Source: Acinetobacter terrae (GTDB lineage: Bacteria > Pseudomonadota > Gammaproteobacteria > Pseudomonadales > Moraxellaceae). From it: a DNA stretch of 64,000 bases. Under the pieces are notes generated by a model. That model searched no databases. It was not told the origin of the DNA and saw nothing but the letters and a program-made list of their open reading frames with translations. Each line of letters opens with the position of its first letter. The first letter of the stretch is position 1. A program made the translations under genes and the position numbers. This document shows, piece after piece, positions 17,489-27,340 of the stretch. The stretch spans positions 115,979-179,978 of the forward strand of contig NZ_JABERI010000012.1 of NCBI RefSeq assembly GCF_013004375.1. The letters are read 5' to 3'.

Positions 17489-18478
17489 TTAATAATGCGA
17501 AAATTGTGAGTTATTCATTAGAAATTCACGATTTTCTTCTTCAATCATTTGGCGGGCTACATACAGAATCAGCTGACGTAACCAGCGGTGTGCAGGATGA
17601 TGATGTAAGAGCGGACACCATGCCATTTTCAATTCAAATTCTGGAATATAAAACGGCGGATCTTTAATCAGCAGGTTTGGATTGTTGGATTGCAGTTTGG
17701 CAATACGGCTTGGCAGCGTTGCAATCAAATCCACATTGGATGCCAAAAGCGCAGGCATTTGATAATGGCGGGTAAAAACAGAAATCTTGCGTTTTTGCCC
17801 AATACGTTCCAAAGCTTGATCAATCCAGCCCAGACCGGCCTGTTTATCTGGATTGACACCAAAGCCAACGCCCATACCGGTTTTAGATACCCAGATATGT
17901 TGTGCATCTAAATAGCTTTTAAGATTTAAGTTTGCGCTGGCAGGGTGTTTGTTGTTGAGCAAGCATGAAAAACTGTCGCGCCAAACCAAGACTTGGTGGA
18001 AACTTTGTGGAATTTCATTGAATCGGTTAATGGCTAAATCGACTTTACCTTGTTCCATGTCACGGTAAGACACATCACTTGGAGTTAAAAAGTCGAGAAC
18101 CACATTCGGTGCTTCTGAACGCAATGCTTTAACCAGGCGAGGAACCAAAGTCGCTTCGGCGTAGTCAGAGGTCATGATGCGGAAAACGCGATTCGAGGTA
18201 TAAGGGCGGAATTCTGTACGAGGTTCTAAAATCATCGACAAGTCAGAAAGTGCATCACGAATACGAGGTTGTAATTCTAAAGCACGTTCTGTAGGTGTCA
18301 TGCCTTCAGAAGAACGGATTAAAAGCGGATCATTAAATAAATTACGTAGACGGCGTAAAATATTACTCATGGCAGGTTGGGTAACACCCAATTGTTCTGC
18401 TGCGCGGGTAACATTTTTTTCACGTAAAAGAACATCAAGGTAAATTAATAGATTGAGATCGACCCGCTCCAGATTCAT
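17489..18478 (-). CDS. LysR-family transcriptional regulator
   Basis: The protein is about 329 residues from the ATG at 18478 (MNLERVDLNLLIYLDVLLRE), the conserved LysR start; an ATG 15 bases upstream is possible. The N-terminal winged helix carries NVTRAAEQLGVTQPAMSNIL. The effector domain (about 95-300) resembles the NahR/NodD-like branch, with YRDMEQGKVDLAINRF and LLASNVDLIATLPSRI. It is divergent from aceA but separated from it by about 800 bases, so direct control of isocitrate lyase is possible but unproven. Confidence 0.88.
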   Translation of the reverse strand: MNLERVDLNLLIYLDVLLREKNVTRAAEQLGVTQPAMSNILRRLRNLFNDPLLIRSSEGMTPTERALELQPRIRDALSDLSMILEPRTEFRPYTSNRVFRIMTSDYAEATLVPRLVKALRSEAPNVVLDFLTPSDVSYRDMEQGKVDLAINRFNEIPQSFHQVLVWRDSFSCLLNNKHPASANLNLKSYLDAQHIWVSKTGMGVGFGVNPDKQAGLGWIDQALERIGQKRKISVFTRHYQMPALLASNVDLIATLPSRIAKLQSNNPNLLIKDPPFYIPEFELKMAWCPLLHHHPAHRWLRQLILYVARQMIEEENREFLMNNSQFSHY

Positions 18479-19281
18479 ATAAAAAATACCCATAATAAAA
18501 CCATGAAATTATGTCAATTATGCCATAAGCAGTAAGGCTTGTGTAGGAAATATGATGAAAAAAAAGCCGGCCTAAAAGGGGTTTTGTTACCATATTGGCC
18601 ATTCTTATCGCTTGTGAATTATCGGTGGTTATCCATTGAGTTTTAAGCAGATTGAAATATGAATTTGATGCTTTATATCTCTGCAAGACTGAATTTAAAA
18701 GCTCGAATTGCGGCTCATGCAATTGCATCAAATAGACGGGTTTTAATTGGATTGAATTCCCTTAAATAGAATGGGCTTTGAGATGAAAATATGTATTTCA
18801 TAAATTTATCGCGGAAAAGCAGATCGGTCTTTTTACAGCTAAGGTTTTGAATGCAGAAAAAGATAAAGGCACTTTATTTGGTGAAATAAAATGCAATTAT
18901 ATTTTTAAAATAATGACGATAAAATAAGAAAGATGAGATAAAAACCAGAATACTACTCTTTCTTATTAAACCCTATACTTAGGTCTAATGAAGAATAAAA
19001 CAGCATAGTGATTATTTGTTATACAAAAAAAGACTTTTTCTATTTTTAATATAATTTTAAAAATTAGTAACTTATAAAATTTAGTGACAATTATAATTAG
19101 ACTTTAATCTACATATTTTTTAAATAAATACTGAAGATTCTTGCAGACTATTGGATTAATTTTTTCAGTCAAACTAAGCTGTGTCCATAGCAACGAAGCG
19201 CTCTAAATCTGAACAAATCAATATCTTGTAGATTTAGTCCTTTGATTGATGAAATCCTAAAATTATACACAGGAAAATATC
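18479..19281. other. Long AT-rich gap between the LysR gene and aceA
   Basis: About 800 bases with no gene I can support. An in-frame stretch at 18658-18768 could encode a 36-residue basic peptide but has no ribosome site. No riboswitch core or terminator was recognised. A long aceA regulatory region or an unannotated small RNA could be here. Confidence 0.5.
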
Positions 19282-20883
19282 ATGACTACATACCAAACAG
19301 CGGTAGATGCAATCCGTGAATTAAAAGCAAAATTCGGAAGCACATGGCGCGATATCAGCCCAGAAGATGCTGCGCGTATGCAAATGCAAAACCAATTCAA
19401 AACTGGTCTTGATATTGCTAAATATACAGCTGCTATTATGCGTCGTGATATGGCTGAATATGATGCTGATTCTAGCAAATACACTCAATCTTTGGGTTGC
19501 TGGCACGGTTTCATCGCACAACAAAAAATGATTGCGAACAAAAAATATTTCGGTACTACTGATAAACGCTACATCTACTTATCTGGTTGGATGGTTGCTG
19601 CACTTCGTTCAGAATTCGGTCCACTTCCTGACCAGTCTATGCACGAAAAAACTTCAGTACCTGCTTTGATTGCTGAAATCTACACTTTCCTTCGTCAAGC
19701 AGATGCAAAAGAATTAAACGACTTGTTCCGTGCGCTTAAAAAAGCAAACGAAGCGGGCGATACAGCTAAAGCTGCTGAAATCACTGCTCAAATCGATGGT
19801 TTCCAAACTCATGTTGTTCCAATTATTGCGGACATCGATGCTGGTTTCGGTAACGAAGAAGCGACTTACTTACTTGCTAAAAAAATGATCGAAGCGGGTG
19901 CTTGTGCACTTCAAATCGAAAACCAAGTATCTGATGCTAAACAATGTGGTCACCAAGCTGGTAAAGTAACAGTTCCACACGAAGACTTCATCGCTAAGAT
20001 TCATGCACTTCGTTATGCATTCTTGGAAATGGGTCTTGATGACGGTATCATCGTTGCGCGTACTGACTCTGAAGGCGCTGACTTGACTCAAAAAATCCCA
20101 GTGGTTAAAGAGCCAGGCGACATCGCTTCTCAGTACATCAGCTACTTAGAAACTTCTGAAATTGATATTTCTGAAGCGCAAGAAGACGAAATCCTAATCA
20201 AACGTAACGGCAAATTACACCGTCCTAAACGTTTACCTTCTGGCCTTTACCAGTTCCGTGCTGACACTCAAATTGATCGTGTTGTACTTGACTGTGTATC
20301 TAGCCTTCAAAACGGTGCTGACTTACTTTGGATCGAAACTGCGACTCCGAACGTTGACGAAATCGCTCACATGGTTAACCGTGTACGTGAAACAGTTCCA
20401 AATGCTAAGCTTGTTTACAACAACAGCCCATCATTCAACTGGACTTTAAACTTCCGTCAACAAACTTATGACCGTTATGTTGCTGAAGGTAAAGACGTTT
20501 CTGCTTACGACCGTGCTAAGTTAATGAGCGCTGAGTATGACGAAACTGAATTGGCTGCTGACGCTGACGAAAAAGTTCGTACATTCCAAGCAGATGCTTC
20601 TCGTGAAGCGGGTGTGTTCCATCACTTGATCACACTTCCGACTTACCACACTGCAGCTCTTTCTACTCATGAGCTTGCTAAAGGTTACTTCGGTGATGAA
20701 GGTATGCTTGCTTATGTTGCTGGCGTACAACGTAAAGAAATCCGCGGTTCAATTGCATGTGTTAAACACCAAGCAATGGCGGGTTCTGACATCGGTGATG
20801 ATCATAAAGAAATCTTCGCTGGTGACAACGCACTTAAAGCTGGTGATGACTCTAAAAACACAATGAACCAATTCGGTGGTTAA
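19282..20883 (+). CDS. aceA: Isocitrate lyase (large type)
   Basis: Isocitrate lyase splits isocitrate to glyoxylate and succinate, the first glyoxylate-shunt step needed on acetate and fatty acids. The product is 533 residues, the long form typical of Pseudomonas and Acinetobacter rather than the roughly 434-residue E. coli form. The catalytic cysteine is in DAKQCGHQAGK near residue 217, and the metal-binding Asp region is IIADIDAGFGNEEA near 182. AGGAAA lies ten bases before the ATG. Codon use is strongly biased (GGT, GCT, CGT, AAC), as expected for a highly expressed enzyme. A terminator follows immediately. Confidence 0.97.
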   Translation: MTTYQTAVDAIRELKAKFGSTWRDISPEDAARMQMQNQFKTGLDIAKYTAAIMRRDMAEYDADSSKYTQSLGCWHGFIAQQKMIANKKYFGTTDKRYIYLSGWMVAALRSEFGPLPDQSMHEKTSVPALIAEIYTFLRQADAKELNDLFRALKKANEAGDTAKAAEITAQIDGFQTHVVPIIADIDAGFGNEEATYLLAKKMIEAGACALQIENQVSDAKQCGHQAGKVTVPHEDFIAKIHALRYAFLEMGLDDGIIVARTDSEGADLTQKIPVVKEPGDIASQYISYLETSEIDISEAQEDEILIKRNGKLHRPKRLPSGLYQFRADTQIDRVVLDCVSSLQNGADLLWIETATPNVDEIAHMVNRVRETVPNAKLVYNNSPSFNWTLNFRQQTYDRYVAEGKDVSAYDRAKLMSAEYDETELAADADEKVRTFQADASREAGVFHHLITLPTYHTAALSTHELAKGYFGDEGMLAYVAGVQRKEIRGSIACVKHQAMAGSDIGDDHKEIFAGDNALKAGDDSKNTMNQFGG

Positions 20884-20899
20884 TCCTCCCGAGTGATTC

Positions 20900-20928
20900 A
20901 AAAAACCCTGCAAAAGCAGGGTTTTTTT
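20900..20928 (+). terminator. Terminator of aceA
   Basis: AAACCCTGC-AAAA-GCAGGGTTT followed by five more T, 17 bases after the aceA stop. Confidence 0.93.
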
Positions 20929-21052
20929 ATGGCTGATCAAAACGGAACAGAAAAAGGGAGCATAAAAATATGTTCCCTTTTTTATATTTTATGTAGCGAA
21001 TTGCATTGCAATGAACAATCTTTTTATTTTAATGATTGAAGAAAGATGAAGC

Positions 21053-21427
21053 TTAGGGTACTAAAATAATCAGCCATGTAAAGAAAATAATCGCCAGTGC
21101 AACAAATTGCGCTGCACTGCCCATATCTTTGGCATTTTTTGAAAGCTCATGTCTTTCCAAAGAAATACGGTCTACTACTGCTTCAATCGCTGAATTAAAT
21201 AATTCAACAATCAGTGCCAATAAACACACCGCAATCATCACTGCTTGTTCTACACGGGATACATTCAGAAAAAAACTGGCAGGGATCAGAATTAAATTTA
21301 TGAATACAATTTGACGAAATGCAGCTTCATTGCTAAATGCAGTTTTAAAACCTGCAATGGAATAATGGGTGGCATTAATCACACGCTTAAAACCGGTTTT
21401 GCCTTTGTATGGAGAAGATTGATTCAT
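21053..21427 (-). CDS. dgkA: Diacylglycerol kinase
   Basis: DgkA phosphorylates diacylglycerol released by membrane-derived glucan synthesis, in the inner membrane. The 124-residue product has three membrane helices and the family motifs: an amphipathic N terminus with FKRVINATHYSIAGFKTAF, the acidic NEAAFRQ motif near residue 33, and the signature ELFNSAIEAVVDRISLERHE near residue 73, containing the catalytic Glu and Asp. MGSAAQFVAL follows before the third helix. It is a single gene on the minus strand, converging with aceA. Confidence 0.95.
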   Translation of the reverse strand: MNQSSPYKGKTGFKRVINATHYSIAGFKTAFSNEAAFRQIVFINLILIPASFFLNVSRVEQAVMIAVCLLALIVELFNSAIEAVVDRISLERHELSKNAKDMGSAAQFVALAIIFFTWLIILVP

Positions 21428-21935
21428 GGCTTAATTTTTTTGCTAAATTTCAGGCAAGATAGATCATAAGGCTTAAATATGGCTTAATTCTAAAAAACTG
21501 GAAAGTTATATTTTTATATTACAAAAAATGAAGCATAAAAAGATTTAACAATGACAGAACGATGATTGGTGATACTTTTTAATTAGCATGGATATTAAAA
21601 AATTCCGATATTGAGCTTGTAGGTAGAAATAAGGGGGTTGCTGAATTTTAGTTAAATAAAATTGCCCTATTCCAAGCCCAGTCTTTTCTTTTTAATGAAA
21701 TTACTTTGTAAAATAATCTATTCACAGTCTAATGGTAAAGATGAAGCATACGCTTAGCGGTTGATTAAGCGGTATATCTTCATAGTTTCCCCTTATTTAT
21801 GGAGAAAAATAAGATTTCATATCCATGATATTGTGTTTTTAACTTTTAGTTACTGTATAGCAGCTTTAATTTGCTATTTTAGAACCAGTTTTTATTGCCC
21901 AGTTCTACCACCTACTTATACTGCGATTACGTCAT

Positions 21936-24900
21936 ATGCTGTCGAAATATTTTATTCAACGACCTATTTTTGCTGGTGTATTGGCCATTGTTGTCATGGC
22001 ACTGGGACTTTTTGCAGTCATTAATTTACCGGTAGAGCGTTATCCAGATATTGCTCCACCCAGAATTGCGATTAGCGCCACTTATTCTGGTGCGGATGCC
22101 GAGACCGTTGAAGAAAGTGTCACCCAAATTTTAGAACAGCAAATTAAAGGCTTGGACCATTTACTTTATTTTAGTTCCAGCAGTGACTCTACCGGTCGTA
22201 GCCGGATTAATATCAGCTTTGAAAATGGCACCGACCCGGATACTGCCCAAGTTCAAGTACAAAATGCCATCAATAGCGTCGTGAGCCGATTACCTGAAGA
22301 TGTACAGCGCCAAGGGGTGAATGTATTCAAATCTCTGGGTGATACTCACATGGTGATTGGGCTATATGATGAAACCAGAAAAAGCAGCAATATTGAATTA
22401 TCCGATTATTTGTTAAGTTATTTAGAGGCGGAAATTGCCCGTGTAGATGGTGTGGGTGAAGTTGATGTATTTGGTTCGCAGTTTGCCATGCGAATCTGGC
22501 TGGATCCAAATAAACTCAAACAATACAAGTTAATTCCCAGCGATATTCAGAAAGCCGTAGAAGCACAAAATACCCAGGTTGCAGCGGGTGGAGTTGGCGA
22601 GTTACCGGTATTAGAAGAACAATACTTAAATGCCAAAGTCACATCAGGCACACGTTTAAAAACGGTTGATGAATTTAACAATATTATTCTCAAGTCTAGC
22701 CAATCCGGCGAATATGTCTATTTAAAGGATGTTGCCCGTGTAGAAATTGGGGCAGAGAATTACCAATCCTATAATACGACCAATGGCTATCCATCAGCCG
22801 GTATGGCAGTTTCCCTGGCATCCGGTGCCAATGCCATTCAAACCTCAAAACTGATTAATGAAACGGTCGAGCATATTTCCAAAACATTGCCCAAAGGTTA
22901 TAAGCTGGTCTATCCAAATGACAACACACCTTTTGTTCAGCAATCGATTCATGAGGTGGTAAAAACCTTATTTGAAGCCATTTTGCTGGTGATTGTGGTG
23001 ATGTTTATTTTCCTGCAAAACTGGCGTGCGACCCTTATTCCTGCGATTACTGTACCGGTGGTGATTCTGGGTACTATGGCAGTGTTATATGTGCTGGGTT
23101 TGAGTATCAATACCTTAACCCTGTTTGCCTTGGTGCTTGCAATTGGTCTGCTGGTGGATGATGCGATTGTAGTAGTCGAAAACGTTGAACGGCTGATGCA
23201 TGAACAAGGTTTAAACGCCAAGCAGGCATCGATCCAGTCCATGCAAGAAATCAGTGGCGCATTGATCGGGATTACCCTGGTGCTGACTGCAGTATTTATT
23301 CCCATGGCATTTTTTGGTGGTTCTGCAGGGGTGATTTACCGTCAGTTCTCCATGACTTTAGTTACGGCGATGACTATCTCTCTGGCAGTTGCTTTAATTC
23401 TGACTCCTGCATTGTGTGCATTGGTGTTAAAACCGATAGAAAAACCTTATGGCTGGGCAAATCGGTTTAACAATGTGCTTAATCAGGTAAAAAGAAAATA
23501 TCTTAAACTGTCTTCTTTCACCATTCAAAACCGCCTGATTACTTTGGTCGTGGCTTTGGCTTTAGTCAGTGTTTTTGCCTTGTTTTACCGTGCATTGCCC
23601 ACCAGCTATTTACCCAATGAAGATCAGGGTTCACTCAGCCTGCAAGTGACTTTACAAGACAATGCCCCGATGACCAAAACCATTGAAATGGGGGAAACGG
23701 TTCGTCGTTATTTTCTGGAAAATGAAAAAGACAATGTGGATTTGGTGATGCTGCGTTATGGTCGAAACCGTACCGGAACTGGGCAGCATTTGGCACAGGG
23801 TTTTATTAAATTAAAACCCTGGGATGAACGTTCTGGCAAAGAAAATACTGCCGATGCTATCAAGGAGCGTGCGACCCAGTTTTTCCGTAAAAACCAGAAT
23901 GCCCGTATTACTGTTTCCATGCCACCGGTGGTCAATGGTCTGGGGGATACCAGTGGCTTAAACCTTTGGGTTCGCGATATTGATGGTCAGGGGCGCAAAG
24001 TTTTAACGCAAAAATTTAACCAGCTTAAAGAAGATTCGAAACAGTATTCATCATTTGAAAACATGGATAAACGAACCGCACCTGAAAAAGCCAATCTTAA
24101 AGTGACGATTGATCAAAGAGCTGCAATGGCTTCAGGTTTAACTCCAACTGATATTAACAGTACGCTGTCCGCAGCTTTGGGGGGCAAGTACATTAATGAC
24201 TTTATTGATCGAGGACGGATTAAAAGAGTCATTATGCAAAGTGATGCGGCTTATCGTGCTAAACCGGAAGATTTGCAATATTGGTCGGTCAGAAATAGCA
24301 ATAATGAAATGGTGCCATTCACCAATTTTTCTCAAGTTCAGTGGTCGGGTGCGCCGGAAATTGTCAACAGGTTTAATGGTTATACTGCCATCGAACTAGA
24401 AGCCGAAAAAAGCTCCAAGGCAAGTTCTGGGGAAGCGATGCAGGATATTGATCAGCTGGTCAGCAAAGTTTCCGGAATTGATTTAGCCTGGAGCGGTGTG
24501 TCTTTCGAAGAACGGAAATCAAGTAATCAGGCACTATTGCTTTATCTGATTTCAATTGGCTTCATTTTCCTGTGTTTGGCGGCTTTATATGAAAGCTGGT
24601 CGATTCCTACTGCTGTATTGAGTGCCATTCCTTTGGGTGTTGGTGGCAATATCCTGTTCAGTTATTTTGCTGGATTTCCTAACGATATCTATTTCCAGAT
24701 TGCGTTACTGACTACCATTGGCTTGTCATGTAAAAATGCCATTTTAATCGTGGAGTTTGCCTCACTTGCCCAGACGCAAGGACGCAGTGTGATTGAAGCG
24801 GCTTTGGAAGGGGCGAGTCTGCGTTTACGCCCGATTCTAATGACTTCATTGGCTTTTGGTGCAGGTGTGATTCCATTGGTATTTGCCTTTGGTGCGGGAG

Positions 24901-25037
24901 CGGTCAGTCGTCAAGAAATTGGAGTGAGTGTCTTAGGTGGGGTAATTTTTGCCACGATCTTGGTACTGATTTTTATTCCATTTATGTATGTCCTGATCCG
25001 GACTGTCTTTAAGGGCAAAGCTCAACCGGAATCTTGA
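21936..25037 (+). CDS. RND-family efflux permease (HAE1 type), orphan
   Basis: The 1033-residue inner-membrane proton antiporter has twelve helices and two large periplasmic loops. The proton-relay residues are present: the Asp pair in LAIGLLVDDAIVVVENVERL (about residue 405) and the lysine in IGLSCKNAILIVEFA (about 930). The sequence differs from AdeB and AdeJ as I remember them. No membrane fusion protein or outer-membrane channel gene lies on either side, and no Shine-Dalgarno is visible before the ATG (CGATTACGTCATATG). It may borrow the adaptor of another pump. Its substrate is unknown. The 508 bases upstream (21428-21935) hold no gene I can support. Confidence 0.93.
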   Translation: MLSKYFIQRPIFAGVLAIVVMALGLFAVINLPVERYPDIAPPRIAISATYSGADAETVEESVTQILEQQIKGLDHLLYFSSSSDSTGRSRINISFENGTDPDTAQVQVQNAINSVVSRLPEDVQRQGVNVFKSLGDTHMVIGLYDETRKSSNIELSDYLLSYLEAEIARVDGVGEVDVFGSQFAMRIWLDPNKLKQYKLIPSDIQKAVEAQNTQVAAGGVGELPVLEEQYLNAKVTSGTRLKTVDEFNNIILKSSQSGEYVYLKDVARVEIGAENYQSYNTTNGYPSAGMAVSLASGANAIQTSKLINETVEHISKTLPKGYKLVYPNDNTPFVQQSIHEVVKTLFEAILLVIVVMFIFLQNWRATLIPAITVPVVILGTMAVLYVLGLSINTLTLFALVLAIGLLVDDAIVVVENVERLMHEQGLNAKQASIQSMQEISGALIGITLVLTAVFIPMAFFGGSAGVIYRQFSMTLVTAMTISLAVALILTPALCALVLKPIEKPYGWANRFNNVLNQVKRKYLKLSSFTIQNRLITLVVALALVSVFALFYRALPTSYLPNEDQGSLSLQVTLQDNAPMTKTIEMGETVRRYFLENEKDNVDLVMLRYGRNRTGTGQHLAQGFIKLKPWDERSGKENTADAIKERATQFFRKNQNARITVSMPPVVNGLGDTSGLNLWVRDIDGQGRKVLTQKFNQLKEDSKQYSSFENMDKRTAPEKANLKVTIDQRAAMASGLTPTDINSTLSAALGGKYINDFIDRGRIKRVIMQSDAAYRAKPEDLQYWSVRNSNNEMVPFTNFSQVQWSGAPEIVNRFNGYTAIELEAEKSSKASSGEAMQDIDQLVSKVSGIDLAWSGVSFEERKSSNQALLLYLISIGFIFLCLAALYESWSIPTAVLSAIPLGVGGNILFSYFAGFPNDIYFQIALLTTIGLSCKNAILIVEFASLAQTQGRSVIEAALEGASLRLRPILMTSLAFGAGVIPLVFAFGAGAVSRQEIGVSVLGGVIFATILVLIFIPFMYVLIRTVFKGKAQPES

Positions 25038-25252
25038 GTAATCACGATTATCTCATAGGCATTCTCAGGATGCCTATCGAGTAATTAATTGATCGCTGCA
25101 TTTTATGAGCCAAAAAATGTGCTCACTATAAATCTTGATTTGTTCTGGCAGAGCATTGAACTGCTTTATTAATCATATCGATACACAGCATGCAGAAAAG
25201 ATATGGTGTAATCTCAAGTATTTAGATAATGCTTTCCTTGGAATTGAGGCCT

Positions 25253-25843
25253 ATGTCAGAGCAACAACAAAAAAAACTCAGCCAGCAAGAGGTGGTGCGT
25301 CTAGAGCGGGATTTAGCCAAGTTTGCCAATATGATGGACTCGGTGGTGCGTATTCCGTTTACCAAGCAAGGGGTCGGGGCAGATGCCGCATTAAGTACCA
25401 TTCCTGTCGCAGGTGATGTCGCAGGTTTTGTATTGACCTGCTACGCGATTTATAAAGCCAGGCAAATAGGGGTGCCACAAAGCAAACTCAATTCGGTGAT
25501 GAAATTGGCCATGGTAGATGCTGTGGTCGGTTTTATTCCTGTGCTGGGAACCGTGTTTGATATTTTTATTCGTCCAAGCCGTAAAGCCTTAACCATTGTG
25601 CATGAGCATATTCGAGAGGAATATCAGATTCACAGTGATTCACATGTGGTGCATCCATTTTTGCATGAAAGCCTGGAGCATAAACAACAGAGCTCAGCCT
25701 TTTGGCGAAATCCTGTGGTGGCTTGGCTGTGGTTACATATTCCTGATCTTTTAGGGGGAATCGTTTTGGTGCTGATGCTGATTGCGATGTGGTTAGGTTT
25801 GAGCTGGTTATGGCAATGGTTTCAAGGATTGAGTGCTTTTTGA
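25253..25843 (+). CDS. DUF4112-family membrane protein
   Basis: From the ATG at 25253 (GAGG five bases upstream) the protein is 196 residues, beginning MSEQQQKKLSQQEVVRLERD. The DUF4112 region spans about residues 25-125 and contains MMDSVVRIPFTKQGVGADAA, IPVAGDVAGFVLTCYAIYKA and VVGFIPVLGTVFDIFIRPSR, the Gly/Pro-rich paired segments typical of this family. A separate hydrophobic helix near the C terminus (DLLGGIVLVLMLIAMWLGLS) makes it a membrane protein. The function of the family is unknown. It may share a transcript with the VOC gene 31 bases downstream. Confidence 0.85.
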   Translation: MSEQQQKKLSQQEVVRLERDLAKFANMMDSVVRIPFTKQGVGADAALSTIPVAGDVAGFVLTCYAIYKARQIGVPQSKLNSVMKLAMVDAVVGFIPVLGTVFDIFIRPSRKALTIVHEHIREEYQIHSDSHVVHPFLHESLEHKQQSSAFWRNPVVAWLWLHIPDLLGGIVLVLMLIAMWLGLSWLWQWFQGLSAF

Positions 25844-25874
25844 TTTTGCTCGATAAGATTTAGGGATAAGAACC

Positions 25875-26225
25875 ATGGATTATATTGCTGCGAATTTACC
25901 CGCGATCAATTTTGACGCGACATGTGATTTTTATCGCATGCTTGGTTTTCAATCTACCTATCAATCTAATGAATGGATGATTCTGCATCGTGGTAGTTTA
26001 ACTCTGGAATTTTTTCATCATCCAGCGCTCGATCTTAAAAGCTCTTGGCATAGTGCGTGTATTCGGGTTGAGGATTTGCCAGCACTTTATCAAGCATGGC
26101 AGGGTTTAAATTGGGCGGCATTTCCCCAAGCTCGAATCACTGGGATAGAACACCTAACTGAAATAGAGATGCTCTGTGTCATTGATATCAACGGCAGCTT
26201 ATTACGTTGCATTCAACAGCATTAA
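25875..26225 (+). CDS. VOC/glyoxalase-fold protein (bleomycin-resistance-like)
   Basis: The 116-residue protein has one vicinal-oxygen-chelate domain: LPAINFDATCDFYRMLGFQS at the N terminus, then WMILHRGSLTLEFFHHPALD, the second repeat start SACIRVEDLPALYQAWQGL, and the C-terminal strand MLCVIDINGSLLRCIQ. The arrangement matches stand-alone bleomycin-binding or glyoxalase-like proteins, which act as dimers. The DINGSLLRCIQ ending replaces the usual DPxGxLIEL metal strand, so metal binding is uncertain. The substrate cannot be predicted. Confidence 0.82.
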   Translation: MDYIAANLPAINFDATCDFYRMLGFQSTYQSNEWMILHRGSLTLEFFHHPALDLKSSWHSACIRVEDLPALYQAWQGLNWAAFPQARITGIEHLTEIEMLCVIDINGSLLRCIQQH

Positions 26226-26253
26226 AAAAAGCCCCCATTTCGGAGGCTTTTTT
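26224..26253. terminator. Bidirectional terminator between the VOC gene and htpX
   Basis: AAAAAAAGCCCCC-ATTT-CGGAGGCTTTTTTT, with A and T runs on both flanks and one mismatch in the stem. Confidence 0.8.
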
Positions 26254-26292
26254 ATATCAATTTAATCAACCAGTATTTTTAATCAAACCATA

Positions 26293-27198
26293 TTATGGGC
26301 AGTTTAACTGATGTAATGCAGCCACACGTTGTTCAATCGTTGGGTGAGTTTGGAACAAAGCAGCCAAGCTGAAACCTTGTTCTTTACCTTCCGCAATTGC
26401 AAACGCTTTCATTTCTTTTGGCATTTGATCAGGCATTTCTGATTCTGCTTGTAAACGTAACAATGCTGAAATCATGGCTTGTTTACCGGCTAAACGTGCA
26501 CCAGCTTCATCGGCACGGTATTCACGGTGACGTGAGAACCACATCACGATAGAAGATGCCAAAATACCAAACACGATATCCAGTACGATAGTAATACCGA
26601 AGTAAGCCAGTCCTGGTGCTTCGCCATCTTCACGACCAAACACGTTACGGTCAATAAAATCACCGACCACACGTGCAAAGAACATAACGAAGGCATTGAC
26701 GACACCTTGAATCAGAGCAAGGGTCACCATATCACCATTGGCAACGTGACCAATTTCATGCGCAAGTACCGCACGAAGTTCGTCTTTGTTCATTCGTTCG
26801 AGTAAACCCGTTGAAACGGCTACTAAAGCGTCGTTTTTGTTCCAACCTGTTGCAAAAGCATTGGACTGATAAGAAGGGAAGATACCCACTTCTGGCATAT
26901 TGATACCAGCGCGTTGCGACAATTGCGCAACTTCTTGTAATAACCATGCTTCTGCTTGATTACGAGGCGCATTGGGATCAATAAGCTCTGTCCCAGTGGT
27001 TTTTTTCGCCATCCATTTTGACATGAACAGGGAAATGATAGAACCAACCATACCAAAGACAAAACAGATGACCAATAGGTTGCCTAGATTTAAGCCACCC
27101 GCGCCATGGTAACTACCGACACCGAAGAGTGACAAAATAATGCCAGCTACAACCAGTACCGCGAGGTTGGTAAGCAAGAACAAACCAATCCGCATCAT
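26293..27198 (-). CDS. htpX: Membrane zinc metalloprotease HtpX
   Basis: HtpX degrades misfolded inner-membrane proteins alongside FtsH. The 301-residue protein has two N-terminal membrane helices (about 5-25 and 35-55), the zinc-binding motif [12 protein letters not shown] near residue 145, further membrane segments around 155-175 and 195-215, and the third ligand region [14 protein letters not shown] near residue 228. Length and domain order match E. coli HtpX (293 residues). It is a single gene convergent with the VOC gene, and the ATG is doubled (MMRIG). Confidence 0.95.
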   Translation of the reverse strand: MMRIGLFLLTNLAVLVVAGIILSLFGVGSYHGAGGLNLGNLLVICFVFGMVGSIISLFMSKWMAKKTTGTELIDPNAPRNQAEAWLLQEVAQLSQRAGINMPEVGIFPSYQSNAFATGWNKNDALVAVSTGLLERMNKDELRAVLAHEIGHVANGDMVTLALIQGVVNAFVMFFARVVGDFIDRNVFGREDGEAPGLAYFGITIVLDIVFGILASSIVMWFSRHREYRADEAGARLAGKQAMISALLRLQAESEMPDQMPKEMKAFAIAEGKEQGFSLAALFQTHPTIEQRVAALHQLNCP

Positions 27199-27340
27199 TG
27201 AGAGAATCCTCTTATAATAAAAAAATAATCTGATTTATGAATCAAAAATCATCTACTAAATATGAGGTGTAAGTCTTAAAAATTCAAGAAGAAAAATAAG
27301 TAATTCTGTTGGATGATACAGATTTCAAAAAATGGCTTTG

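Noticed and set aside
18435..18731. Open frame upstream of the LysR gene on the minus strand
   Set aside because: It overlaps the LysR start, has no ribosome site and poor composition, and looks like chance in AT-rich DNA.
18658..18768. 36-residue basic peptide frame before aceA
   Set aside because: No ribosome site, promoter or terminator fits it. Noted only as part of the unexplained gap.
21761..22024. Frame upstream of and overlapping the RND gene, considered as an adaptor remnant
   Set aside because: The translation is rich in Tyr, Cys and Phe with no lipoyl or hairpin motifs of adaptors, and it overlaps the true RND start in another frame.
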